From positions 1 through 14,958 of the forward strand of contig JAEZKH010000430.1 of the NCBI GenBank assembly GCA_023415515.1: a stretch of 14,958 bases of DNA. Direction: 5' to 3'. The stretch is from Actinomycetes bacterium (lineage in GTDB: Bacteria; Actinomycetota; Actinomycetes; Mycobacteriales; Mycobacteriaceae). The translations under genes were made by a program, and so were the position numbers. Of the stretch, positions 1 to 5,738 are shown one piece after another. The notes under the pieces were generated by a model. It made no database searches. It had not been told where the DNA came from and worked only from the letters and a program-made list of their open reading frames with translations. Position 1 is the stretch's first letter, and each line of letters begins with the position of its first letter.

Positions 1-1
1 G

Positions 2-25
2 ATTAACGAGGCACTTGGGAGGTAA
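2..25 (+). CDS. C-terminal tail of an upstream phage gene (partial)
   Basis: The frame from base 2 reads INEALGR and stops at TAA 23-25. A GGAGG ribosome-binding site (18-22) overlaps this stop and serves the next small ORF, which is the usual packing of phage head operons. The gene in front of a major capsid gene is often a prohead protease or scaffold, but seven residues cannot identify it. The same frame stays open after the TAA and reads Ala/Glu-rich, so a nonsense-interrupted scaffold is an alternative. Confidence 0.3.
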   Translation: MNEALGR

Positions 26-32
26 GCTGTCG

Positions 33-146
33 ATGCGGTCGCCGCAGAGGCAGCGCCCACGACAACCGCAACGGACGACCCCGGCAGGGGCGAAGGGACA
101 GAGGCAGCAGCCCACCCCGAACGCAAGCAACTACCTGACGTTCTAG
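33..146 (+). CDS. Small basic Gln/Pro/Arg-rich phage ORF
   Basis: This 37-codon ORF starts at ATG 33, ten bases after a GGAGG Shine-Dalgarno (18-22), and ends at TAG 144-146, nine bases before the capsid ATG. Its codons favour G or C at the third position much more than the neighbouring frame does, as expected for a coding frame in a GC-rich host. The product is rich in Gln, Pro and Arg, probably disordered, and ends in NYLTF. I do not recognise it. Its place suggests a head-assembly accessory or a decoration/scaffold fragment, but that is inferred from position only. Confidence 0.4.
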   Translation: MRSPQRQRPRQPQRTTPAGAKGQRQQPTPNASNYLTF

Positions 147-155
147 GGGTCCGTT

Positions 156-1004
156 ATGTCTCTGACCACAGCCAACTCTCACGGCATCGTCGTCCCAGAA
201 ACTCTGGGCGACCTTGTGATAGCGGCAGCCGCACGCGCATCTGTTGCGCTGCGCGCCAGTACGGTCGTCACCACGCCGACCAAGGAATACCGGGTGCCGG
301 TAATCAGCGCCTTGCCGTCCAGCAGCTTTGTGGCCGAAGGCCAGGAGCTTGCTGCCGGTGATCCAACTATTGAGGAGTTGCTGATCACGCCCGCCAAGGT
401 GGGCCACGTCGCACCACTGTCTCGGGAGTTGGTGCGCGACAGCTTCAACCAGGATGCGCCCGACATCATTGCCACCGCGCAGGGCATCGACATCGCCAAA
501 AAGATTGATCTCGCGGCGTTCGGCGGGGACAACCCGATCGCCAACGACGGCCTACAAGTTTTGGACGACGTGCAAGAGGTCGATGCCGGGGAACTGGTGA
601 ACTTGGATGCGTTCGCGGAGGCGCAGAGCTTGTCTGAGGATGTCGGCGGCACGATCACCAGCTTTATCGCCTCGCCTGCAAATGCGCTGCTGCTCGCACA
701 ACTCAAGCGCGGAGAGGCCAGTAACGAGCCGCTGCTACAGGCGACCGTGGACCCGACAGCACCCATCACGCGCCAGATTCTCGGTAGTCAACTGCTGGTG
801 TCGCCAGCGGTGGACGATGACGTGATCTGGGCTATCCCGCAGGCCCATTCGCTCGTCGTGGTCCGCGAGGACGTCGAAACCGAAGTGTCGGTTGACGTGT
901 TCTTCACGTCAGATCGCGTGGCCGTCAAGACGACGATGCGCGTCGGATGGGGATGGCCTCACCCCGCCGCCGTCGTGAAGATCAACATCACCGAGGGCAG
1001 CTAG
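156..1004 (+). CDS. Phage major capsid protein, HK97 fold
   Basis: The 282-aa product reads as an HK97-type major capsid protein. The N-terminus contains IVVPETLGDLVIAAAARAS, followed by a YRVPVISALPSSSFVAEGQ strand-loop (about residues 45-63) and a conserved segment around PAKVGHVAPLSRELVRDS (about 79-96). The C-terminal half has the A-domain-like run ending in DRVAVKTTMRVGW. It would polymerise into the icosahedral head. The start is ATG 156 with a GGGG-type site at 146-149. It is short compared with HK97 gp5 (385 aa) and has no obvious long N-terminal delta scaffold domain, so assembly probably relies on a separate scaffold or none. It lies in a tight operon: a small ORF ends nine bases upstream and a basic ORF starts within its stop codon. 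No portal, terminase or tail gene is visible in the window, so this may be a prophage remnant or a capsid-carrying satellite. Confidence 0.88.
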   Translation: MSLTTANSHGIVVPETLGDLVIAAAARASVALRASTVVTTPTKEYRVPVISALPSSSFVAEGQELAAGDPTIEELLITPAKVGHVAPLSRELVRDSFNQDAPDIIATAQGIDIAKKIDLAAFGGDNPIANDGLQVLDDVQEVDAGELVNLDAFAEAQSLSEDVGGTITSFIASPANALLLAQLKRGEASNEPLLQATVDPTAPITRQILGSQLLVSPAVDDDVIWAIPQAHSLVVVREDVETEVSVDVFFTSDRVAVKTTMRVGWGWPHPAAVVKINITEGS

Positions 1005-1171
1005 TGGCCCGCCGTCGCCGCGCATCGCGGCGCACACACAGCCCGATACACGGCGGCGCGCTCGGACAGACCGGACACCGAACCGGCCAACGCCGAAGCG
1101 CAGCGAAAGCCGTAAGCAAGACTCGCCGCCGAAAGGTCCGGTCGGCGGCAAGAACCGGCAGCCAGGTCTAA
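1004..1171 (+). CDS. Tiny Arg-rich protein coupled to the capsid gene
   Basis: The GTG start at 1004-1006 shares its G with the capsid stop TAG 1002-1004, giving a TAGTG overlap typical of translational coupling. The 55-aa product begins MARRRRASRR and contains a second basic patch, KTRRRKVR. About 17 of 55 residues are Arg or Lys and there are almost no acidic residues. It has no Cys and no membrane segment. The composition suggests binding to nucleic acid or to the acidic inner surface of a capsid. It is not recognisable as a known family, and the role is inferred from charge and position. Confidence 0.5.
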   Translation: MARRRRASRRTHSPIHGGALGQTGHRTGQRRSAAKAVSKTRRRKVRSAARTGSQV

Positions 1172-1191
1172 CCACACGCTGCGCGGCCGAC

Positions 1192-1242
1192 GTCGCCACC
1201 CGCCCGGTAAGTGACTGGCCTTACTCCCTGGCGGGTGGCGAC
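1192..1242. repeat. Perfect 13-bp inverted repeat (hairpin 1)
   Basis: The left arm GTCGCCACCCGCC (1192-1204) is exactly complementary to GGCGGGTGGCGAC (1230-1242), with a 25-nt loop. It lies 20 bp after the basic ORF and just before a second, independent hairpin. There is no T-run after it, so a simple intrinsic terminator is not proven. Alternatives are mRNA stabilisation or a packaging signal. Confidence 0.7.
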
Positions 1243-1251
1243 CCCAAAACC

Positions 1252-1300
1252 CCACGGTCCACCCGCTACCGGTTTCGCCACCACTGCGGGTGGACCGTGG
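1252..1300. repeat. Perfect 15-bp inverted repeat (hairpin 2)
   Basis: The left arm CCACGGTCCACCCGC (1252-1266) is exactly complementary to the right arm at 1286-1300, with a 19-nt loop. It shares the CCACCCGC core with hairpin 1. A TGGCCTTAC direct repeat (1216-1224 and 1298-1306) links the two units. It ends 22 bp before the preferred HNH start and may separate capsid and HNH transcription or act as a recognition site. Confidence 0.7.
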
Positions 1301-1322
1301 CCTTACCTCGGAGCACACCGAC

Positions 1323-1742
1323 ATGCCCGACCTGCTGACCCGCCTACGGGCACGCACCATCGTCATGCCCTCGGGCTGCTGGGAATGGCGCGGCAGCACC
1401 GACCGCAGCGGATACGGACGCCTCAGCGTCAACGGCAGAATGCGCAGCACGCACCGCCTCGCCTATGAGGCGCTCGGACCCGAACCCCTCACCGATGGCC
1501 TTGTGCTGCACCACGACTGCCGCAACCGCCGCTGCTGGAACCCTGAACACCTCCAACAGGTGACCAGCCGAGAGAACACCTTGCTCGGAGACGGCCCAAC
1601 AGCACGCCACGCCCGCGCCACCCGCTGCCCACAGAACCATCCCTACGACGAGACCAACACCCGCCGTTCCCGAGGACGACGGCACTGCCGCCAATGCCAC
1701 CGCGACCGCCTCGCCCGAAACCGCACCAAGCGTGCCGCGTGA
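1323..1742 (+). CDS. Phage-type HNH endonuclease with C-terminal zinc finger
   Basis: The preferred ATG 1323 gives 139 aa; an in-frame GTG at 1290 lies inside hairpin 2 and is less likely. The nuclease core runs about residues 18-86. It has a CWEWRG entry motif, the HNH signature LVLHHDCRNRRCWNPEHL (H63/H64, C66, C71, N73, H76) and a closing REN. A second motif, C102-H106 with C122-C125, resembles the small zinc site often attached to phage HNH proteins. Such enzymes nick or cut DNA using one metal ion. In tailed phages they sit beside the terminase and help packaging, while others are homing nucleases. Here the terminase is absent from the window, but capsid adjacency favours a packaging or satellite role. 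A GGAG lies about ten bases before the ATG. Confidence 0.85.
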   Translation: MPDLLTRLRARTIVMPSGCWEWRGSTDRSGYGRLSVNGRMRSTHRLAYEALGPEPLTDGLVLHHDCRNRRCWNPEHLQQVTSRENTLLGDGPTARHARATRCPQNHPYDETNTRRSRGRRHCRQCHRDRLARNRTKRAA

Positions 1743-1958
1743 AGTTTGCTAGCGTCGCACGCTGCGCGGGTACCGTCGCAACACGCGCCAGCGATTGACG
1801 TGGCCGAACGGCCCGTACAGCAAACTCTTGACCACCTCGCGAGAAACGGCCCTGACAGCCACGCTGCCGCATCGACCGCCTCGCGAGAGTGAGGTGCTTT
1901 CGAGACCGGCAGATCGTGGCTCAGCGAGCCTGCCAGACGCCTCTAACCAGCAAACGGT

Positions 1959-1971
1959 GGGGGATACCCCC
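1959..1971. repeat. GGGGG-ATA-CCCCC palindrome
   Basis: A perfect five-base G/C inverted repeat with a 3-bp spacer lies three bases after the CAGCAAAC copy at 1948-1955. It could be a protein-binding site or a chance hairpin; there is no gene start immediately downstream. Confidence 0.4.
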
Positions 1972-2073
1972 TTGCGCAATGGACAGGCCGAGCGCCCGGC
2001 GCGCTCGCCCGCAAGCTGTACGGGTCTCCCAACTTCGAGTCTGTTTACCCAGGTCAGAGCCTCGCGGCACAAC

Positions 2074-2131
2074 ACGTGCAGGTCAGCGGGGGTGCCGCGG
2101 GCGTGAGAACCGTCGCAAACGTGCAGGTCAG
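2074..2131 (+). repeat. 13-bp direct repeat ACGTGCAGGTCAG
   Basis: Exact copies are at 2074-2086 and 2119-2131, 45 bp apart. A shorter AGGTCAGAG is shared by 2051-2059 and 2125-2133. Spacing of a few helical turns fits repeated protein-binding sites, but no family is recognised. Confidence 0.5.
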
Positions 2132-2219
2132 AGGGCATCTCGGAGCGGTCTGGCGTCGTGAGTCGCTTCTGAATGTGCTGGTCGGCGACCGGATGGCAGC
2201 AAGGCTGAGTCAGCAAACT

Positions 2220-2231
2220 CTCTAGCTAGAG
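2220..2231. repeat. 12-bp perfect palindrome CTCTAGCTAGAG
   Basis: This exact two-fold symmetric site contains two CTAG tetramers, which are scarce in GC-rich mycobacterial DNA. It abuts the CAGCAAACTCT copy at 2211-2221 and lies about 160 bp upstream of the HEPN-type gene, so it may be an operator. Confidence 0.4.
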
Positions 2232-2389
2232 GGCAGACCTGCGACGCGGCCTACTTGGGGTTGGAGCACATGCGATTTACGTGGCATGAGTGTTTGCTGT
2301 GGCTCCGCCCAACTCCTCTCGGCGAGTCGGCGGGCACCGTGGCAGTTGCCGGGCCGCGCCGCCCATTATGACGGGCTGGGGTTTCGTCG

Positions 2390-3802
2390 TTGGGCCATCG
2401 GTTCAGTGTCCCGCCGCGTACCGACGCCAATCGTGCGTTCTTCGAGTCGGATTCAGCAGAGGTGGCAGATACTCAGCTCATGCCGGTCGGTGAATATGCA
2501 GGTGTACCACTACAGGACGCTGAGGATACCTGGGAGAACGGAGCCGTATTTCTCTTGCGGCGACCTCCTACGTGGACAGATTCCGTTTCCGTCGACGGTT
2601 GGACAATCAGTGTCGTCTCTGGAAACCCCGCCGTGGCCGTGTGCGGCCCGGTCAGAGCGAGGAACTTTGAAGATTCGTTCGCGGCTGCGTTGCGAGCAGC
2701 GAACCGAGGGTTGGATTTCATGTCGGTTAGAGGTCTAGGTGACCACGCCATTCGTGACCCATCCGATGACTGCCTAGTGTGGTGGCCGGTCAAGAAACTG
2801 CGTGGGATCGTCATGCGCAGCACGATGGTTCAGAATATGCCGCTGGCGGCGCGTGCATCTGGAACGGGAACAGTCGTGAAGCCCGATGACGTTACTGATC
2901 CTCCACCACCACGACCGACTCCGACGCAGTCGTCCATGTTTCGCGACGCCTACAGGTTCATACGAATGGCACGAACATCAGATGACCTATTCGACTCATA
3001 TCGGAATATGTTCTTGGCGTTTGAGTGTGTACTAAGCGAGATTCGCCCTCCTGGACAGAAGACTTCGCGCCGAGGATGGAAATGCCTGCGATGCGGCGCA
3101 GTGGAGACCAGGCCAGAGAGCGAAACGGAATGGTTCAAGGCCGCTCTCAAGGAGGCACACAAGCTCGTGCCTCTCGACACCCTCACCGGGCCAGGGGATC
3201 ACACGAACAACGTGAAGTGGGTAATGAACCATATGTACGACCGTGAGCGGTCAGCCCTCATGCACGCGAAGCCGAACCGGGGTAAGACCTTTCTCCTTCC
3301 GCAGGACCAAATAGCGAGGAACGACCTCACCGCATCACTGGGCAGGTTGTGGACATACCTCCACAATCTGATCCGCGTTCACTACGGCGAGAATCGCCGC
3401 ATGTTCGACTTCTCCGCTGCTGCGGTTAAGACTGGGCTGCTAGCCATTCTCGACCAAACTGTGATCGTTGTTTCGGATGACCAGAGCTCGGTCGTGGACA
3501 TGCCGAGCGTCGGGCGGCCCTTACCCGACGGGTCACGAACGATTGAACTACAACCCTGCAAAGCAGCGTCGGATGCCGAGAATCCTCGCCTCTGGACAAT
3601 GTCGGCGCACTGCGACGCCGCCGACCTGACGAATTTGACGGCGATCCGGAAGCTGGGCACGAAACTTGGCGACGACCAGCCGCAGATTGTTTCCGACCTG
3701 CATGGACCGCTGACTCTCGGCGAGTCTGTCGCGCGGTTTGAAGTCATCTATGGGGTCCGATACATCAATCCTGTGACCGCGCCAAGCCAGTTCACATCGT
3801 GA
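2390..3802 (+). CDS. HEPN-type protein, candidate abortive-infection RNase
   Basis: The longest form (TTG 2390) is 470 aa. GTG 2462 and ATG 2480 are alternative starts, and ATG 2480 would give 440 aa. Residues about 30-170 form an undefined N-terminal domain ending in a Pro/Thr-rich linker (PPPPRPTPTQ). Residues about 183-333 are mainly helical and carry the HEPN hallmark R-X4-H, seen as RSALMH (R287, H292); R285 would also fit R-X6-H. This organisation resembles ApeA-like HEPN proteins. A CLRC pair (C232/C235) sits in an insertion between helices. The remaining about 130 residues are not recognised. HEPN proteins of this kind cut RNA during phage infection or act as toxins; that function is inferred here. 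The gene appears less GC-rich than its neighbours, follows phage head genes and converges on the TIR gene with a 30-bp gap, all consistent with horizontal acquisition. Confidence 0.72.
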   Translation: MGHRFSVPPRTDANRAFFESDSAEVADTQLMPVGEYAGVPLQDAEDTWENGAVFLLRRPPTWTDSVSVDGWTISVVSGNPAVAVCGPVRARNFEDSFAAALRAANRGLDFMSVRGLGDHAIRDPSDDCLVWWPVKKLRGIVMRSTMVQNMPLAARASGTGTVVKPDDVTDPPPPRPTPTQSSMFRDAYRFIRMARTSDDLFDSYRNMFLAFECVLSEIRPPGQKTSRRGWKCLRCGAVETRPESETEWFKAALKEAHKLVPLDTLTGPGDHTNNVKWVMNHMYDRERSALMHAKPNRGKTFLLPQDQIARNDLTASLGRLWTYLHNLIRVHYGENRRMFDFSAAAVKTGLLAILDQTVIVVSDDQSSVVDMPSVGRPLPDGSRTIELQPCKAASDAENPRLWTMSAHCDAADLTNLTAIRKLGTKLGDDQPQIVSDLHGPLTLGESVARFEVIYGVRYINPVTAPSQFTS

Positions 3803-3832
3803 CGGTGTGTCGCGCCGCCCGTATCTCGGACG

Positions 3833-4834
3833 TCAGGCGTCGGGATATTCGTACTCCCAGAGGGTGCTTCTGCCGACAAATCCGACGCAGGTGGCGCGGA
3901 CTTGGAAGCCCTCGCTGTTTTCCAGCATCATCGGCCTGCCGACTTTGAAGCCGAATGGCTGATCGGATTGTCCGTTCACCGACCCGTTGTCCACGTATAT
4001 GTAGGTGATCGGCGGTATGCCCTCGGCGTTGTGCCGATTTCCGATGGGGTTGAGCCGTGGGGCGAATCTAGGAATGTGGCCGGTCGAGCCAGCGAAGATG
4101 ATGCTTCGCACACCGTTGCCGGTAGGCAATGTCACCTCTAGCCCTGTCGCGTTGTCGTGCTGCCGGTAGAACGCGGCTCTGTGCTCGGGGTGGGCGACGA
4201 ATACGCAGACGTTGCGGCGAACGGCAGCGGCAATATCTGCGATCCCCTCGGCGTTCGTCGTGCCTTGCGTCGCGGTGCCGTTCGGTGCGACCAGGAGAAT
4301 GGACGCACCATTGACGGGCTGACCGTGCTCGTCGAGGACGACGACGTGGCACTTTCCATCTCCGCTGCCGTCCTGCGGTCGGAACTCTGGTCTGGGCGGT
4401 TCTACGCGACCGCCGAGTCGGACCAGTTTCTCCACGATGTTGTCGGCGAGCGTTTCGGGCGGGCGATCCGTTAGTGGCAGCGCCTTGACGCTCGGGTCCA
4501 GACCTGGCAACGCGGTGTCATCGAATCGCACAGGCAAGATGTATTCGCGGCGCTCGTCTAGCGCGCGCGATAGTGCGGATCGGCGCTCATGGATGGGCCA
4601 CGATTTGCGGGCGTAGTCGGCTGAAATGAACATGACGACGACGTTGGAAGCCGTCATGTAGACGTGCTGCAAGTGCTCCGCGAGGTTCTTACCCCAGAGG
4701 TTGATTTCGTCGTCCTCGTCGTAGAAGAAACCGACGCCGCGTTTGGTCAGCGCGGATGCGACGGCTCTGACGTAGTCGCGTTGCTCCCCGGCGAACGAAA
4801 GCGCCACTTGATACTGAGGCTCAGGTGACGACAT
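3833..4834 (-). CDS. TIR-domain protein with beta-sandwich and C-terminal beta domain
   Basis: The 333-aa product has a TIR domain at about residues 7-142: box 1 is VALSFAGEQRDYV, followed by FFYDEDDEINLWG and VVVMFISADYARKSWPIHE. The Glu at residue 83, after SWP, occupies the place of the catalytic Glu of TIR NADases. Residues about 161-236 look like a carboxypeptidase-regulatory-like Ig fold (VVVLDEHGQPVNGASILL). Residues about 243-333 are a beta-rich module with LNPIGNRHN, TYIYVDNGSVNG and GRSTLWEYEY, a module I associate with bacterial effector proteins. Known bacterial TIR proteins deplete NAD+ or make cyclic ADP-ribose signals during phage infection; this activity is inferred. The middle and C-terminal parts probably sense a ligand or partner. 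It converges with the HEPN-type gene and its start is about 125 bp from the tRNA-Val 3' end. No signal peptide or membrane segment is visible. Confidence 0.88.
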   Translation of the reverse strand: MSSPEPQYQVALSFAGEQRDYVRAVASALTKRGVGFFYDEDDEINLWGKNLAEHLQHVYMTASNVVVMFISADYARKSWPIHERRSALSRALDERREYILPVRFDDTALPGLDPSVKALPLTDRPPETLADNIVEKLVRLGGRVEPPRPEFRPQDGSGDGKCHVVVLDEHGQPVNGASILLVAPNGTATQGTTNAEGIADIAAAVRRNVCVFVAHPEHRAAFYRQHDNATGLEVTLPTGNGVRSIIFAGSTGHIPRFAPRLNPIGNRHNAEGIPPITYIYVDNGSVNGQSDQPFGFKVGRPMMLENSEGFQVRATCVGFVGRSTLWEYEYPDA

Positions 4835-4892
4835 ACGGGAACGATACGGCGGCTATGAGACATGGTTGCGAAGCCATGCCGTTTGCCAGCTC

Positions 4893-4911
4893 AGTTCACG
4901 TTTAGTTCACG
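4893..4911 (+). repeat. AGTTCACG direct repeat beside the tRNA-Val 3' end
   Basis: AGTTCACG occurs at 4893-4900 and 4904-4911, one helical turn apart, about 50 bp beyond the tRNA-Val 3' end on the island side. Phase-matched short repeats at this place resemble recombinase or regulator binding sites. They could also serve the TIR gene promoter, since that gene starts at 4834. Confidence 0.4.
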
Positions 4912-4958
4912 GAACTTGGTTGGTAGATCTAGATATATATTCTGACCTGCGTCGAACG

Positions 4959-5033
4959 TGGTGCGCGATACTGGGATTGAACCAGTGACCTCTTCCGTGT
5001 CAGGGAAGCGCTCTCCCGCTGAGCTAATCGCGC
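4959..5033 (-). tRNA. tRNA-Val (anticodon GAC)
   Basis: On the minus strand the acceptor GCGCGAT pairs with ATCGCGC, with discriminator A at 4962. The anticodon stem CTTCC/GGAAG encloses CTGACAC, giving anticodon GAC (Val). The T arm CTGGTTCAATCCCAG is canonical. The CCA end is encoded (4961-4959). It is the last gene of a Gly-Cys-Val tRNA cluster, and its 3' end faces the phage/defence island, making it a candidate attachment site. Confidence 0.97.
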
Positions 5034-5040
5034 CTGAAAC

Positions 5041-5114
5041 TGGAGGTGGAGACGGGAATCGAACCCGTGTGCACGGCTTTGCAGGCCGTTGCCTCACCAC
5101 TCGGCCACTCCACC
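5041..5114 (-). tRNA. tRNA-Cys (anticodon GCA)
   Basis: The acceptor GGTGGAG pairs with CTCCACC, with discriminator T at 5044 and CCA encoded at 5043-5041. The anticodon stem ACGGC/GCCGT encloses CTGCAAA, giving anticodon GCA (Cys). The T arm CGGGTTCGATTCCCG is standard. It lies seven bases upstream of tRNA-Val and 27 bases downstream of tRNA-Gly, probably on one transcript. Confidence 0.97.
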
Positions 5115-5141
5115 GCTGGGGTTGATGCGACTGCACCCTCG

Positions 5142-5214
5142 AGCGGATGACGGGATTCGAACCCGCGACCCTCACCTTGGCAAGGTGATGCGCTACCAAC
5201 TGCGCTACATCCGC
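5142..5214 (-). tRNA. tRNA-Gly (anticodon GCC)
   Basis: The acceptor GCGGATG pairs with CATCCGC, with discriminator T at 5142. The anticodon stem TCACC/GGTGA encloses TTGCCAA, giving anticodon GCC (Gly). The T arm CGGGTTCGAATCCCG is standard. The bases after the discriminator are CGA, so CCA is not encoded, unlike the two following tRNAs. It is the first gene of the Gly-Cys-Val cluster. Confidence 0.97.
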
Positions 5215-5220
5215 GCGCCA

Positions 5221-5281
5221 CGGGCGAGATCGTCGCCCGTCGCGAAGCACGACGATAGTCCACTGCAGCGGAACCGCACAA
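5221..5281 (-). promoter_or_regulatory. Candidate promoter and leader hairpin of the tRNA cluster
   Basis: On the minus strand a TTGTGC box (5281-5276) and a TATCGT box (5257-5252) are 18 bp apart, about 40 bp before tRNA-Gly. A seven-base hairpin CGGGCGA/TCGCCCG (5221-5239) lies between promoter and gene and may guide 5' processing. The boxes are only moderate matches to a sigma-A promoter. Confidence 0.45.
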
Positions 5282-5315
5282 ATCCCTCCCGTAACACGTT
5301 GCAGCGGCCCCCGGA

Positions 5316-5738
5316 TCAGAAGATCTGGTACGCCTGCCGCGAGAGGGCGAACCCGTGGCCGTCGGAGTTCGAGCACCGCATTCCCGCCGGTTCGCTGTTG
5401 CAGCTCATCCCGCCACCAGCCTGGTATTGGCCGTACGGCAGGATCTCGCCGCCGCCCATAGCGGTGTCACCAGCGCAGACGAATCGGGCCGGTCCGGTCG
5501 GGTGCACCACGATGCCCTGCCCGTAGTCGCTGAACTCGGGGCAGTCGGCCGGCCGCGGCGGAGGTGACCAGTCCCGTTCGCCGATATCGCAGCGCAACAG
5601 GTCATCGCCCAGGATGCAGCCGATGTTGCCGCTGGGCGAGGTGAACCCGACGCTGTCAGCGCCGGCAGCGGGCGCGCCGAGGAACGCTGCAGACGCCCCA
5701 GCGACAGCGAGCGCACTAATCAACGATGTCGCTCCCAT
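5316..5738 (-). CDS. Secreted six-cysteine protein (DUF6636-like), downstream paralogue
   Basis: This 140-aa product begins with a signal peptide (MGATSLISALAVAG... cleaved near AGA-DS, about residue 27). The mature part has SPSGNIGC, LRCDI, WSPPPRPADC, FVCAGDT, LPYG and a second half with two more Cys; the six Cys would allow three disulfides. This pattern matches mycobacterial secreted proteins I know as DUF6636, function unknown. The ATG (5738-5736) overlaps the TGA of the upstream paralogue as TGATG, so the two are translationally coupled. Earlier in-frame starts lie inside the upstream gene and would spoil the signal peptide. It is exported and probably envelope-associated or extracellular. 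Confidence 0.8.
   Translation of the reverse strand: MGATSLISALAVAGASAAFLGAPAAGADSVGFTSPSGNIGCILGDDLLRCDIGERDWSPPPRPADCPEFSDYGQGIVVHPTGPARFVCAGDTAMGGGEILPYGQYQAGGGMSCNSEPAGMRCSNSDGHGFALSRQAYQIF

Larger units (their letters stand above)
1744..2299. repeat. Iterated CAGCAAAC motif (four copies plus one variant)
   Basis: Exact CAGCAAAC occurs at 1818-1825, 1948-1955 and 2211-2218 on the plus strand, and as GTTTGCTG at 2292-2299. A one-mismatch inverted copy (GTTTGCTA) is at 1744-1751. Two copies extend to CAGCAAACTCT (1818-1828, 2211-2221). An 8-mer repeated this often in under 600 bp is well above chance. This could be an operator or integrase arm-site array. Confidence 0.55.
1743..2389. other. 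Intergenic region without a convincing gene, rich in short repeats
   Basis: Frames open on both strands here have unnatural composition (for example long Arg/Ser/Gly runs) and no recognisable domain or ribosome-binding site. What is visible is an iterated CAGCAAAC motif, a 13-bp direct repeat, a CCTCGCGAGA direct repeat (1835-1844, 1879-1888) and two palindromes. This looks more like a regulatory or attachment region, or a decayed gene, than coding DNA. Confidence 0.55.

Noticed and set aside
1749..2216. 155-codon minus-strand reading frame
   Set aside because: Composition is erratic, it has no domain or ribosome-binding site, and its internal similarity only reflects the 45-bp direct repeat.
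4861..4878. CATGG/CCATG short inverted repeat before the TIR gene
   Set aside because: Five-base arms with an 8-nt loop are likely by chance.
4942..4950. CTGACCTGC shared with the inverted 13-bp repeat at 2074/2119
   Set aside because: Only nine bases match, so it is too short to claim an att core or shared arm site; kept only as a hint for comparison.
4891..5376. Minus-strand frame across the three tRNA genes
   Set aside because: It translates structural tRNA sequence and is an artefact.
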